Below are positions 1-9,801 of a stretch of DNA of 33,964 bases, piece after piece. How positions within the stretch are numbered: position 1 is the stretch's first letter; every line of letters begins with the position of its first letter. Under the pieces are notes generated by a model. That model was not told the origin of the DNA. It saw only the letters and a program-made list of their open reading frames with translations, and did no database searches. The position numbers and the translations under genes are program-made. This DNA is from an uncultured Clostridia bacterium (GTDB lineage Bacteria; Bacillota; Clostridia; Christensenellales; Borkfalkiaceae), in the NCBI GenBank assembly GCA_934247935.1, contig CAKQKE010000014.1:1-33964 (forward strand), written 5' to 3'.

Positions 1-1571
1 TTGTCCGTAATATCATCGTACAGAGCATCAATCCCCGACGCGCGATATTCGTTCATTTGAACGCCGAGGTATTTCGTTCCGTTATATATAACGATTTTTT
101 GCCACATATAAGTAGTACCCTCGTGACTTTCCCAATTAAAAGGATTTTCCTTATCACGCGGAAGGGGCGGCTTTCCCGCAATTTCGTTGAGTTTTGCGAT
201 TACGTTTTCGTCGCGCTCGCAGGTTTGCGGCCAGTAACCGAAATAGATATTATCGCCGTCGCGCGTGTAACGAACGGGGTTAATCCCGTTGCACGTGGTG
301 CATACGTCGCAAACGTAACTATGCTTTCCGTTGGCGGGGATTTCCACCTTTGTGCTATAGTCGCAACCCTCGCGCTGACATTCGTCGTACTCGTCCCAGC
401 CGGGCAAGCAGTCCGCCTGTTTCGCCTCGTGGTGTTTGAGTAAGTGTCCGAGAGCCTTTTCGACGTATCTGTCCGACTTGGTCGAATAGTCGCAACCTTC
501 GCGATTGCAGGTGTAATAACTTCCCCAATATCCGTCCTCGGTGCAGGTTGCCTCGCAAGGACCGTGCAATTGCTTATCATGCCCGAGAGCGGGAATCCCA
601 TTGTAATCGGTGCAATAATCGCAACCCTTGTTGGAGCATTTGTAATACTCCTCGGTGCCCCACTTCTCGCAAGTCGGCTCAACGCGCGGAACGTGTATGG
701 TCGTACTATGTCCCGTTTTTTCGATTTCCTCATACCCTTCGGTTTTTCCGCAATAATGCTCGCATCTTTTATACGCTTTACAGCCGATTTCGGTGCAAGT
801 CGGCTCTTTGGCGGCAACGTCCTGCATATCGTGTCCGATAGCGGGTATAGGCTTCTGCTCGGTGTAAGTACAGCCCGGGTTTATACAACGTTTGCCGTGT
901 GTAAGTCCGTCTCTTTCGCACTGCGGATCGTAGCCTTTTTCTTCGCGCAGGTTGTGATCGGCAAGTTCGCCGTACTCAAAGGTTTCTCTGCCCAAATTTC
1001 CGCAAATGCTGCAAACAAGGCGATACACAGCCTTTCTTTGGCATGTTGCATTGTCCACGAGATTCCTGTCAGTGACTTTTTCAACGTAAGTGTGTATATG
1101 CTGTTGATCGGCGTTTACCAAGCCCGCAACGATAAAATATGAAAAACTTGCCGTTTCAAAAGTCAAATTGTTGCCGTCAACTGTCGTTGCGAGTTCCTCT
1201 ACCGCGTTATCGTCTTTGACGTGATAAGTGACGTAAGCGTCAGACTCAAACGGTTTCGGCATGGTGATTTTAACCTTGCCGCCCGGCTGCACTTTCTCGC
1301 CGCCCTTGGTAAGGCTGATGTCAAAAACGGCAACCTTTGCGCTGTCGTAAGGCTTGTCGATTGCCGACATAGCCGCCTTACCCTGCTCGCTGTCCGAGGA
1401 ATGGTGTACGGTATTAAGCGCGGAGCCGCTTTCAAACACGCCGTCCGCGGTAATGCCGTTTTCGGCTGTCAGTTTGTTTATGCCTCCGTTTTTGTCACCG
1501 CAAGCGACCAACGCAAGACACAGCGACAACGCAAGCGCAAGCGCAAGAAATAATAAAGATTTTTTCTTCAT
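1..1571 (-). CDS. Large Cys-rich repeat lipoprotein, 3' end outside window
   Basis: An open frame of 523 codons runs off the left edge, so the C-terminus is missing. It starts with a lipoprotein signal (lipobox LALVAC, Cys about residue 24) behind GGAGAC. Residues ~75-150 form a beta-rich module with KVQPGGKVKITMPKP and an FETASFSYF end, closely matching the same module in the 1319-residue lipoprotein at 4562-8521. Then come about six 35-45 residue repeats of the type PTCTEDGxxxYxCxxxGCxY...IPALGHD, whose paired Cys and His suggest metal-binding or structural knuckles. The last visible part contains IYFGYWPQ, like the (Y)FGxYPQ motif seen in DUF6273-type domains of Clostridia. Probably a surface-exposed adhesin or matrix protein; the substrate cannot be told. 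Gene and frame are certain, function is inferred. Confidence 0.85.
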   Translation of the reverse strand, partial: MKKKSLLFLALALALSLCLALVACGDKNGGINKLTAENGITADGVFESGSALNTVHHSSDSEQGKAAMSAIDKPYDSAKVAVFDISLTKGGEKVQPGGKVKITMPKPFESDAYVTYHVKDDNAVEELATTVDGNNLTFETASFSYFIVAGLVNADQQHIHTYVEKVTDRNLVDNATCQRKAVYRLVCSICGNLGRETFEYGELADHNLREEKGYDPQCERDGLTHGKRCINPGCTYTEQKPIPAIGHDMQDVAAKEPTCTEIGCKAYKRCEHYCGKTEGYEEIEKTGHSTTIHVPRVEPTCEKWGTEEYYKCSNKGCDYCTDYNGIPALGHDKQLHGPCEATCTEDGYWGSYYTCNREGCDYSTKSDRYVEKALGHLLKHHEAKQADCLPGWDEYDECQREGCDYSTKVEIPANGKHSYVCDVCTTCNGINPVRYTRDGDNIYFGYWPQTCERDENVIAKLNEIAGKPPLPRDKENPFNWESHEGTTYMWQKIVIYNGTKYLGVQMNEYRASGIDALYDDITD

Positions 1572-1926
1572 CGATGTCTCCTTTATGTTTATAGAAAAAT
1601 GATACGTATTTCCATCCTCGGCGGAACAAACCGCAAATCCGGCACAGTTTTATTGTTTTCTGCTTACTCTTGCGGCACGTAGTGTTTTTACGCCGTAAAG
1701 TCGACCGCAAAATATATAAGTCGTCATCTTGTTTTCGTATACGGTTGCGGCTTGTTTGTGCAAGGCAAACGACTGAACACGTACCGGACGTACTTGGAAG
1801 GAGTTTAACACAGCACAAATCGACTTGACGGCGCAAAAATTGTTCTAATGGGGTTGGAAATACGTACGGATAAGCGGGTTTTTACGCCCGCTTATCCTTT
1901 ATTTCGATCAGATAATAACTTTTAAG
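1572..1926. other. Intergenic region, 355 bp
   Basis: No credible gene is seen. It holds the upstream region of the minus-strand lipoprotein (weak promoter-like TTGCAC/TATACG on the minus strand near 1735-1765) and a hairpin at 1868-1897. A 113-residue minus-strand frame here overlaps the lipoprotein start in another frame and looks spurious. Confidence 0.5.
1868..1897 (-). terminator. Terminator-like hairpin after the YDG-repeat protein
   Basis: An 11-bp perfect inverted repeat (GGATAAGCGGG / CCCGCTTATCC, 8-nt loop) lies 30-59 nt past the stop of the gene at 1927-4425. There is no good U-tract on the minus strand, so it may be a 3' stabilising hairpin or a weak terminator. Confidence 0.45.
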
Positions 1927-4425
1927 TTATTTTACCTTGGCGGTACCGCCTTTAACCTTGTTTACGTCATATGTAATGCCTGTTACGTCAAACTCAATAC
2001 GAATCTTTCCGTCGGAAGGTATTACACAACCGCTTTGAGAGGTTATGTTATAAGTGCCGTCTCCGTTCGGATCAACGACTCCGACTTTGACAATTTTTGC
2101 TTCAAACAGTTTTTTTCCTGTGTTGTCGGAAACTATAACCGTTTGTCCTACTTGGAAAGACCCTGTGTTGACAGTGGTCCATATTGACAATAGTTTTTGG
2201 TTAGGATCGAAACCACTTGATTGGGATGTTCCCGTTATCAGCATTGAAGTTCCTTGTCCCGACGAAGGAACAGTGATTTCCACTCTTGTCTGACCTGCGC
2301 TCTTGACAATCTTGTAGTTGCTTAAATTAGCGCCCGACGTCGAAGTAAGTCTGAAACAATCAAGGTTACTTTGTACCGATACTTGTTTCTTTTGGTCTTG
2401 TTTCACATAGCCGGAGCCCGGAGCGGTAAGTTCCAATCCGGCTTTTCCGTTTACAAGCCTTAATGCTACCGTTTCCCCTGCGACAGGAGTGTGCGTAGCA
2501 AGATACAACAGATCTCCGTTTTGCAAAATGGTGCTGGTTGTGACGTAGCCCTTTTCAAGTTTGATTTCAACCTGTGAAATTGTGAAAGATTTGATATCGG
2601 AAACCACAGCCTCCCATTCTTCCGTTGCCGTGATACCGATGCGGTATTCATATTCGGCGGCGTTTTTGGGAATATAGGCGTTTGTAACTTTTGTCCACAA
2701 CGTTTCGCCTTTTTTACGGTACTCGGCATATTGCTCGCCGTCGTACGGTGACGTTAAGTCGTTTACGTCGGGAATATCCGTAATTTCCACAGTGTCTTCA
2801 AGGGCGTCATAGTTGAAGTTCGCAACAGGCGTGCCGTCGTACGTTTTACCATCAAAGTTCATGACGTTAAGAATTCTTGGTTTCACCTTCAAAGTGAATC
2901 TGACGGACGGGGTGGCTCCGAATTTGTAGTTGTCGCCTTCCGCATATTTGATGCGCACCTGGAATGTGCCCGTTTTACTTTGCATTACTTCTTCTCTTGT
3001 AAGGTTACGACTCCAAACGCCATTTTCAAGTTCTTTTTCCCAGACGATCGTCCTTTCGCCGTAACCGTCACCGATTCCCTTGTAATTTGTTGTGGGATCG
3101 GGGATATTCGTTGCGCCGACGTAGAACCCTTTTTCAAATGCTGCCGCATTGCTGATTGTAAAACCGGAGATGTTTGCTTTGACGATTTCCACAAAGACGT
3201 CTTCTCTTGCAAGGCTGTAATTGCCTGCGTCTTTTCCGGTGAGTTCAAAGTCTTGGACTGCCGCGCCGACGTTGGCACTACTCATTGTAACGGTAATGGT
3301 TACTTCGTCGCCTGTAAGCATTCCGGCGGGCGCGTCATCTGTGAAAACATTTGAGTTTTTGTATTCTATCTCCCATTCAACGCCGAGTGCCATGGGAGTG
3401 ATACTTGCGGTGACTTTCGTCTGATTTATTTCGTAGTTGTCTTTATCTGCGCCTTCGAGCGTAACTTCTTTGACGGTTGCGCCGACGTTTTTGCTTGTCA
3501 TCGTGATTGCTGCGGTAACCGTTTCGCCGTCAACAACGCCCTTAATAAGGGTTGCGGGCATAACAGCGTTGCCGTCATACTCTTTGGTTGCGGTTACGGT
3601 AAGTTGTTTTGCGGTTATACTTGCGTCTACGTTCGACAGCGAAAGAGTATAATTATCTTTTGCCGCACCGTCAAGCGTAACTTCTTTGACTGTTGCACCG
3701 ACGTTTTTGCTTTCCATGGTAACTGCCACGGTGACATCATCGCCCGAAACAACGCCCGTAAGGGTTACGGGCATAACAGCGTTGCCGTCATACTCTTTGG
3801 TTGCGGTTACGGTAAGCGGTTTTGCGGTTATTGCAAAATCAAAGGTTTTTTCGGCTTCTTTCCATTCGGCGGTTGCCGCAACGCTGACTTTCGCGGTATA
3901 TTCGCCGACGTTTTTCGGGGCGGTTGCGATGTATGTATTATCGTCCGCGCCTTTTACTTTATACATAACAGTGACTTCGCCGTCGCCGTTTCGCGTTATT
4001 TCTTCCGCGGCGAGTGCGTATGTTTCGCCGTCATAGACTTTACCGAGCGTAACGCCCTCTTTAAGTCCGACAACGTTTTCCTTTGCGGAAAGCGGACTGC
4101 CGTGAGAGAATGTTTCCGTGCCCTTTACGCCGCAAATGCATGATTTGTAATATTTTGCCGCAGCGGTATAAGTAGCATTGCTTGCAAAATACATTTCGGA
4201 AACTATTTCTTCATCGAAAACGTGAGCCGCTTTATCGGAAACTTCATTGCATTTCTCGTCTTTGCATTTATGCCAGTGATAGTTTTCGTCCGTTGTCCAT
4301 TCGGCGGAAAACTCATGTTTATGCGCGAGTGTAATCGGCAGTACGACTGCGCATATTACGCCCGCACCCAGCACGCACGCGAGGATGATTGCCAATATTT
4401 TGTGTGATAAGATCCAACTTTTCAT
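1927..4425 (-). CDS. Membrane-anchored surface protein with YDG-type repeats
   Basis: 832 residues, start ATG behind AAAGGAG. Residues ~8-33 form a single membrane segment or uncleaved signal. A short His/Cys module follows (HWHKC at 50-54, second Cys at 59), related to the HHWHAC module of the 317-residue lipoprotein at 8702-9655. Residues ~201-270 and ~271-343 are two near-identical repeats beginning TVTATKEYDGNAVMP and ending in the ...DNYTLSL/DNYEINQ type: YDG domains, known from secreted adhesin-like proteins. A diverged third copy occupies ~344-415. Further MBG/Ig-like modules follow (TYDGTPVANFNYD, YKFGATPSVRFTLKV). No LPxTG motif is seen. Likely an extracellular stalk-like protein held by the N-terminal segment. 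It is one of a row of five minus-strand surface genes; the ligand is unknown. Confidence 0.85.
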   Translation of the reverse strand: MKSWILSHKILAIILACVLGAGVICAVVLPITLAHKHEFSAEWTTDENYHWHKCKDEKCNEVSDKAAHVFDEEIVSEMYFASNATYTAAAKYYKSCICGVKGTETFSHGSPLSAKENVVGLKEGVTLGKVYDGETYALAAEEITRNGDGEVTVMYKVKGADDNTYIATAPKNVGEYTAKVSVAATAEWKEAEKTFDFAITAKPLTVTATKEYDGNAVMPVTLTGVVSGDDVTVAVTMESKNVGATVKEVTLDGAAKDNYTLSLSNVDASITAKQLTVTATKEYDGNAVMPATLIKGVVDGETVTAAITMTSKNVGATVKEVTLEGADKDNYEINQTKVTASITPMALGVEWEIEYKNSNVFTDDAPAGMLTGDEVTITVTMSSANVGAAVQDFELTGKDAGNYSLAREDVFVEIVKANISGFTISNAAAFEKGFYVGATNIPDPTTNYKGIGDGYGERTIVWEKELENGVWSRNLTREEVMQSKTGTFQVRIKYAEGDNYKFGATPSVRFTLKVKPRILNVMNFDGKTYDGTPVANFNYDALEDTVEITDIPDVNDLTSPYDGEQYAEYRKKGETLWTKVTNAYIPKNAAEYEYRIGITATEEWEAVVSDIKSFTISQVEIKLEKGYVTTSTILQNGDLLYLATHTPVAGETVALRLVNGKAGLELTAPGSGYVKQDQKKQVSVQSNLDCFRLTSTSGANLSNYKIVKSAGQTRVEITVPSSGQGTSMLITGTSQSSGFDPNQKLLSIWTTVNTGSFQVGQTVIVSDNTGKKLFEAKIVKVGVVDPNGDGTYNITSQSGCVIPSDGKIRIEFDVTGITYDVNKVKGGTAKVK

Positions 4426-4459
4426 AAATTACTCCTTTCGTGTTGTTATTTTTGTTTGT

Positions 4460-4493
4460 GTCTTGAAGCGGGTAAAACAACCCGTTTCAAGAC
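4460..4493 (-). terminator. 14-bp hairpin between two surface genes
   Basis: Arms 4460-4473 and 4480-4493 pair over 14 bp (one G-U), loop AAAACA. It lies about 70-100 nt past the stop of the gene at 4562-8521 and upstream of the next minus-strand start at 4425. The minus-strand side is A-rich rather than U-rich, so termination is plausible but unproven; it could also be a leader hairpin of the downstream gene. Confidence 0.45.
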
Positions 4494-4561
4494 TTATTGT
4501 ATTATGGTAAAATAATTTTTCTCCGCTGCTAACGGGCGGTTGTTTTACCGCTCGGTCTCAC

Positions 4562-7500
4562 TCAGTTGCCCGAGTTTTCCTCAAATTTTGCGTACACATA
4601 CATTCCTTCGTTTACGGTAAACGTGTAAGTTGCGTCCGACGATATAAGTTCTTCCGTCTGATCGTCAACGGATTTATACCAACCGACGAAAGTAAATCCT
4701 TCGTTTGCAACGGCGGTAAGAGTTATCTTCGTGCCTTTTTCGACCATTCTGCCGTTGCCGAATTGGACCGGCTTACCGTTTTCGTTAATACTCCCTCCGT
4801 TATAAGGAACTGAATAAGCAATAAAGTTATACATTTCTTTCTCGGCAAATTTAGCAAAAACGTACAGCTCGCGGTTTACCGTAAAGGTATAAGTCGCATT
4901 CTCCGATATAAGCGTTTCGGCTTGCTGCTCGTTATAGAAATACCAGCCGAGGAATTTATATCCATAGTATTCGACGGCGGTGAGAGTAATCCGAGTTCCT
5001 TTTTCAACAATTCTGCCGTTGCCGAAATCGACCTTCTTCCCGTTTTCGGTGATATAACCCCAATCATACTCGTAACACTGCGCAAGGAATCTGAATTGTT
5101 CCGCTATTCTGATAGTGATTACCGCCTTTAACGCGGGATTGGCAAGATAGGTGTAAGTAACGGTGTAAGTGCCGACTTTGCTTGTATCGAGCATATTGTT
5201 TTCGCTGACGCCGATCGTACTTTCAACGCTGTATTCCAAGCCGTGGCAAAGTCTCTCGTATTTGTCGCCGACTTTTCCGAGTACGGGGACGTGTTCGAAA
5301 TCACCCCAAGGTTTACTGTTAAGATTAAACACGTATTCTTCTTTCGGATTGCCGTTTTCGTCGGTATCGAATCCGAAATCGTTAAGGTCGTCGAGTTTAA
5401 TCTCGGTAACGGTGCCTCTGAACATAGCGGTCAAATTAACGTTGCCTGTTTCTTCGCTTACTTTAAAGGTGTATTTAAGGTCGGTCGAAATCAACTCGTC
5501 TGCATTGTAACCTGCGGTGTCGGAAGACGGGAACCAGCCTATAAATCTATAGCCCGCGTTAGGTTTAACTTCTACGGTAACGCTTGCGTTGTTGGGCAGA
5601 TCGCCGACAAAAAATCCGTTTTCGGTAACGCCTTCGCCTACGAACTCGCCCGCGCCGTCATTTTCTATTCTCGCATAGACGAAGAACGCATAGTCGAATC
5701 TTGCATAAACGGTAGCGTCTTCGTTTACGGTGAACTCGGCAACTTCCCGGTCGGAAATAAGCGCGGCGTTTTCGCCTTCGCCGTCGTACCAGCCGAGGAA
5801 TTTAAAGTAAGCGGTTTCTCCGCTTGCAGAAACTTTAACCTTGGAACCCTTGGCAACCACAAATTGCAGTTGTTTTTCGGCGGGAGAATATCCTTCGATA
5901 TTACCATTGTAAAGGTTTCCGTGTTCGCCCGCGATAACGGTAAAGGTAACCCTTTCCACTTCGGCAAACTGCGCGAAAATATAGGTGTTATCGGTTATCG
6001 TAAAGGTTTCGGTCGCATTCGACGAATAGAAGCGTTTTTCTTCGGAGCCGGAGTTGGAGTTGGCTATATACCAACCGGCAAACTTGTATCCCTCATTGGG
6101 TACAGCCGTCAGTGTGAGCGTTCCGCCGAGGTCGACTTCTTCTCTGTATCCGTCGGGAGTGTGTACCACGACTTCGTCGCCTTTCTGTATCACGCCCTGC
6201 GTGCCGTCCCTATCCAGCAGATACGAATACGTTTCGGCTTGGGGTACGTGTACCGTGAGCGTGGCACTTACGGTCTTGTCATACTTGTAAGTAATTACGA
6301 TTTCATGATTGCCCGTCTTTGTGTAGTCTAGTTTGCTTGCGTCTACAATGTATTCGGACGCGTCAAGAACGTTGCCGTTGTTAGTCGTTACGGTAAGCCC
6401 CGTAAGGTCGGCTTGTTTTTTGGTCGACAAGTCGTAACGGAAGAATCCGTATTCAAACCCATCGCAGGTTACTTTAAGCGTCTTGATTTCTTCAACGAAT
6501 AAGGCTTTGATATGCACGTCTACGCCGTTCTGTCTGAACTCATATTCGGTTTCCGTCGAAACGGGTTCTTCGGAAAGGTTACCCTCTTCGTCCACCAGAT
6601 ACCAGCCGGCGAATTTATATCCTTCGGCGGGTTTTGCCTGCAACACTTTTGAATAACCGAGAGCGAAATAATTTAAAACAAGGGGATCGTTACTCGTCTT
6701 AATTTCGTTAAACTCATTGTTTTTCTCTGTGATAGAGCCTTTGCCTCCGAGTTCGACGGTAAGATGCGCGAACTGTTCCGAAACGTACACGATGAAAGCG
6801 TTGTATACTACATCTTCCATCGCTTTGTTTATCCTGCTGAAATGTACAGTGTATTTTATTTGGTAGTGGCCTTCTTTATTGAAGTCCAGTCCGCCGTAAT
6901 CTATGGAATAATCGCCGAAGGACAATTGTACGTATTCAAACTCGTTGACGCTCGGGGGATCTTTACGGCGAAGACCTCTTACGTCCAGCCTCAAAAAGTC
7001 GGTTTCGGGCGTGCCGGGTTTGTAATACAATACGCTCTGCGCTTCAAAGTATAGTGGGCCGTCTTTGCCTGCCCGAGGCAGTCCCGACTGGCCCACCCAG
7101 TGATGCAACTGATAAACGTCGGTTTTGAGATTGGATTTTTCGGGTTTGATTTTGAACATAGCGATAATGCTTAAATCATAGTCGCTCATGCCGACTTCGT
7201 AAGTCGCATTTTCGGAGATACGATCGCCGAGAACGCCGCCGGCATACCATCTGTACCAACCGTCGAATTCGAAATCGCGAGCGGGTTCGGCGGTAATGCT
7301 GTACTTCTGATCTTTATCGGTGAAGATAAGCTGTTTTTTGATGTAGGTGTCATATTTTTCTTCCATATAGAAGTGTCCGCCTATTCCGGCTCTAACCATA
7401 ATGTCGCTGTTCTTCTCGGAAACATAAACGGTTATAACAAGAGTAAGTTCTTTTTCGTCGCTGACTCTGACCTTATATTCCACGCGATACTCGCCCTCTT

Positions 7501-8521
7501 TGGAATAATCGATTTCGTCAAGCCCCGAAACAACGAATTGTTCGGGCGCAAGAAGCGTGTACACAAGTCTGAAGTCTTTTCTCTTTTTACCCTTGATTAT
7601 AAGTTTGCTTAAGTCGATTCCCAGCTGATTGCCGGGTTTGATGTATACCGACGTGGCGGCTCTTCCGTCCGCATAGCCCTTAGGCATGTTTGAAGTACCG
7701 GGGAACGCCCATATGCTTTCCATATCGGTAAGATCAGCCGCGAATTTGCAAACTATCGTCGTTTTGCCGGCAACGGTTTCGTAATCAAAGTTGCTTTCCG
7801 TTGAAAACGGAGTGCTTTCGATTTTGCCGTCTTTCTCCATAAACCAGCCGCCAAGAACAAAATCATATCCGCATTCAACGGAAAGTGTCAATTTTTTGTT
7901 CGCTCTGAAATGGATCGTCTTTTCTTCGCCGGAATAGATTTTGTCAATTAACATATAATCTGAACTATAAAAATATAATTCAGCCGATACGATAACCGTT
8001 CCCTCGCACGGACCGGGATTCTTTATAACGAGTTCCAAACTACCTGAGTTGTCAAGAAAAACGAAAGGAGAGAAAGAGTCCGTTTCAAAAATAACTTTCC
8101 CGTCTTTGAACTCGCAGTCGAGTCGTTCGACTTTGCTTTCGCTCTTGATGTGGAAAACCATATATTCTTCGACGCCTTCTATGGGCGCGGGTACGGATAC
8201 TTTGACTTTTCCGTCGGGTTGTACCTTTACTCCGTTGGATTCTACCGAAATGTCGATCGTCGCCATTTTTTCGTCGGCGAGCAACTTAAACTCTTCGGGC
8301 AGTTTGTCAATCGTGCTTTTGACGTTTTCTTCCGTCATCTCCACTTTTTCGGTTATAAGTTTTGCCTTTTTCCCGAAATCTCCGCCGGTAAGCGTAACTC
8401 CCATGCTGCTTTTCAGTTCATTCTTTTTGCCGCCTCCTTTACCGCTGTCGCAATTTACAAAAAGGCACAGGCTTAATGCTACCAATATTATGGATATGAT
8501 GCAAAGTAGTGTTTTCTTCAT
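4562..8521 (-). CDS. Giant lipoprotein-like surface protein with eight InlB-type repeats
   Basis: 1319 residues; start ATG behind GGAGAC. The N-terminus is a signal segment ending FVNC, an untypical lipobox (Asn before Cys), so lipidation is uncertain. Residues ~85-155 repeat the KVQPDGKVKVSVPAP...FETDSFSPFVF module of the gene at the left edge. Eight copies of a GWY-centred repeat follow (FVLGGWF, FEFDGWYRW, YKFAGWYLV, YKFAGWYIA, FKFLGWYDG, YRFIGWFPS, YKFLGWYFY, FTFVGWYKS), each ending in a V/A-x-F-x strand. These match the InlB B-repeat (Listeria-Bacteroides repeat) family of surface proteins. Ig-like stretches with TGNHEIVITYKY-type strands lie between copies. Probably a long extracellular rod for adhesion. 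The many + strand open frames here are shadows. Confidence 0.85.
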   Translation of the reverse strand: MKKTLLCIISIILVALSLCLFVNCDSGKGGGKKNELKSSMGVTLTGGDFGKKAKLITEKVEMTEENVKSTIDKLPEEFKLLADEKMATIDISVESNGVKVQPDGKVKVSVPAPIEGVEEYMVFHIKSESKVERLDCEFKDGKVIFETDSFSPFVFLDNSGSLELVIKNPGPCEGTVIVSAELYFYSSDYMLIDKIYSGEEKTIHFRANKKLTLSVECGYDFVLGGWFMEKDGKIESTPFSTESNFDYETVAGKTTIVCKFAADLTDMESIWAFPGTSNMPKGYADGRAATSVYIKPGNQLGIDLSKLIIKGKKRKDFRLVYTLLAPEQFVVSGLDEIDYSKEGEYRVEYKVRVSDEKELTLVITVYVSEKNSDIMVRAGIGGHFYMEEKYDTYIKKQLIFTDKDQKYSITAEPARDFEFDGWYRWYAGGVLGDRISENATYEVGMSDYDLSIIAMFKIKPEKSNLKTDVYQLHHWVGQSGLPRAGKDGPLYFEAQSVLYYKPGTPETDFLRLDVRGLRRKDPPSVNEFEYVQLSFGDYSIDYGGLDFNKEGHYQIKYTVHFSRINKAMEDVVYNAFIVYVSEQFAHLTVELGGKGSITEKNNEFNEIKTSNDPLVLNYFALGYSKVLQAKPAEGYKFAGWYLVDEEGNLSEEPVSTETEYEFRQNGVDVHIKALFVEEIKTLKVTCDGFEYGFFRYDLSTKKQADLTGLTVTTNNGNVLDASEYIVDASKLDYTKTGNHEIVITYKYDKTVSATLTVHVPQAETYSYLLDRDGTQGVIQKGDEVVVHTPDGYREEVDLGGTLTLTAVPNEGYKFAGWYIANSNSGSEEKRFYSSNATETFTITDNTYIFAQFAEVERVTFTVIAGEHGNLYNGNIEGYSPAEKQLQFVVAKGSKVKVSASGETAYFKFLGWYDGEGENAALISDREVAEFTVNEDATVYARFDYAFFVYARIENDGAGEFVGEGVTENGFFVGDLPNNASVTVEVKPNAGYRFIGWFPSSDTAGYNADELISTDLKYTFKVSEETGNVNLTAMFRGTVTEIKLDDLNDFGFDTDENGNPKEEYVFNLNSKPWGDFEHVPVLGKVGDKYERLCHGLEYSVESTIGVSENNMLDTSKVGTYTVTYTYLANPALKAVITIRIAEQFRFLAQCYEYDWGYITENGKKVDFGNGRIVEKGTRITLTAVEYYGYKFLGWYFYNEQQAETLISENATYTFTVNRELYVFAKFAEKEMYNFIAYSVPYNGGSINENGKPVQFGNGRMVEKGTKITLTAVANEGFTFVGWYKSVDDQTEELISSDATYTFTVNEGMYVYAKFEENSGN

Positions 8522-8566
8522 GAATCTTGTCTCCTTTTTCTTTTTATTTCTTTCAAACCGCGGCTG

Positions 8567-8668
8567 AAATTTGCGATTTGAAAAATTGTTCTTTGTTTTT
8601 TAAGTGTTGCAAAATTATTTTTACCCTGCCGTTTTTGTGCCGACAATCGACTTACAGGCGGGTTTTTG
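8567..8668. repeat. Intergenic direct repeat, copy 1
   Basis: About 102 bp, matching 9699-9799 except for one T in a T-run. It lies between the stop of the gene at 8702-9655 and the start of the gene at 4562-8521. Read on the minus strand it contains an imperfect hairpin (CCCGCC ... GGCAGGG with a bulged A) followed by TAAAAATAATTTT, so it may act as a terminator carried between duplicated surface genes. Confidence 0.85.
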
Positions 8669-8701
8669 CCGTTTTTGAAAAACCGTTGCGCTTTTGTAGG
8701 T

Positions 8702-9655
8702 CTATTTTACGACAACGCTATACTTATATTTAATCGTTCCCATTCCCGGTTGGATATTGCTCTGTATAATGGTCGTTTTATCTGAAGACAACTCAAACGT
8801 CGAGCCTACCAACAAACCCATTTCGTGAGCGGGGATTTCTTTTTCCATATCTTCCTGGCTGTCATAGAACACGATTGCAGAGCCTTTAATCCTGTACAAC
8901 AGAGTTCTGATGCCTTTGCCTTTATCGTCTTCTTCGCCCGGGTTTTGATCAAAAGTCACCGTCACGAAATCTTTATCCGCCGCAAAATCGAACGTAACAT
9001 TTGATACTCTGTGAATTTCCATAAACTTCTCTTCCGTTATTTCCATGTCTGCGAGAATCGCTTGCTTGACGGCTTCGGACACCCACTCGATGGTTGCGTC
9101 AACTTTATTGAAAGTCTTGCCCTTGATGTCGGCAGTCGCCCATTTTGCGTAAAGCGTGAACACCCTTGCCGGCATATATGAAAAACTGAATTCCGTGTCG
9201 GAAAGCGTTACTCCGCCGTCCGCACTTTCGTACCAGCCTGCAAAAACAAAACCGTCCTTGGTGGGAGCGGCAGGTGCCGTGATCGCCACACCAGCGCTTG
9301 CCTTAACGGGTTGTACCGCGCTGCCGCCCTTGCTGTCAAAGGTTATCGTATATTCTTTTTCGGCGACAAGTTTATCAATCTTCTCGGTCTTTTCTCTGCT
9401 GCAGACCGTGCAGGTGTAAACCATAGCGCCTTCTTTTTCCGTGGTAGGCTCAGCCGACACGCTTCCGCCGTTCCAGGAATGCTCGGCTTTGTCTTTGACT
9501 TCTTTGCAGCCCTTGTCTACGCATGCATGCCAATGATGAGTCTCGTTGTTGCTCCATTCTTTCGAATAATTATGTTTTCCTCCCTTGCCGCAAGCGGTTA
9601 GAAGGACAAGCGTCAGCACCAGCGCAATAACTGCGATAAATGACTTTCTTTTCAT
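8702..9655 (-). CDS. Lipoprotein with His/Cys module and InlB-type repeat
   Basis: 317 residues, start ATG with AAGGAG nearby (minus-strand AAAGGAGTAAAATT). A canonical lipobox LLTAC puts the lipid Cys at 22. Residues ~40-50 carry HHWHAC...GC and ~81-85 CTVC, a small putative zinc knuckle related to that in the 832-residue surface protein at 1927-4425. Residues ~101-172 are a textbook InlB B-repeat (ITFDSKGGSAV ... FAGWY ... LYAKW). The C-terminal ~140 residues (from about NKVDATIEW) form an unrecognised domain, possibly a lipocalin-like beta fold. Flanked on both sides by the two copies of a 102-bp repeat, which suggests it arrived or was duplicated as a unit with its spacers. Role beyond surface exposure is not known. 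Confidence 0.85.
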   Translation of the reverse strand: MKRKSFIAVIALVLTLVLLTACGKGGKHNYSKEWSNNETHHWHACVDKGCKEVKDKAEHSWNGGSVSAEPTTEKEGAMVYTCTVCSREKTEKIDKLVAEKEYTITFDSKGGSAVQPVKASAGVAITAPAAPTKDGFVFAGWYESADGGVTLSDTEFSFSYMPARVFTLYAKWATADIKGKTFNKVDATIEWVSEAVKQAILADMEITEEKFMEIHRVSNVTFDFAADKDFVTVTFDQNPGEEDDKGKGIRTLLYRIKGSAIVFYDSQEDMEKEIPAHEMGLLVGSTFELSSDKTTIIQSNIQPGMGTIKYKYSVVVK

Positions 9656-9698
9656 AATTTTACTCCTTTGCTTTAAGTGATTTATTCCTAATTTCTTA

Positions 9699-9799
9699 AA
9701 ATTTGCGATTTGAAAAATTGTTCTTTGTTTTTTAAGTGTTGCAAAATTATTTTTACCCTGCCGTTTTGTGCCGACAATCGACTTACAGGCGGGTTTTTG
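9699..9799. repeat. Intergenic direct repeat, copy 2
   Basis: About 101 bp, second copy of 8567-8668. It begins directly after the stop codon of the gene at 9802-12894 on the minus strand and ends just before the ribosome site region of the gene at 8702-9655. Same imperfect hairpin plus T-rich tail on the minus strand. Confidence 0.85.
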
Positions 9800-9801
9800 T
9801 G

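Noticed and set aside
200..817. Minus-strand frame of 205 codons
   Set aside because: Same strand but another phase of the left-edge lipoprotein gene, which has signal peptide, ribosome site and repeats.
1495..1836. Minus-strand frame of 113 codons
   Set aside because: Overlaps the lipoprotein start in another phase; no ribosome site, Cys/Arg-rich random composition.
3604..4143. Plus-strand frame of 179 codons
   Set aside because: Antisense shadow of the YDG-repeat gene; Phe/Cys-rich composition typical of reversed coding sequence.
5243..6331. Long plus-strand open frame (362 codons)
   Set aside because: Fully antisense to the InlB-repeat protein, whose reading is continuous and domain-rich; no ribosome site and no recognisable protein.
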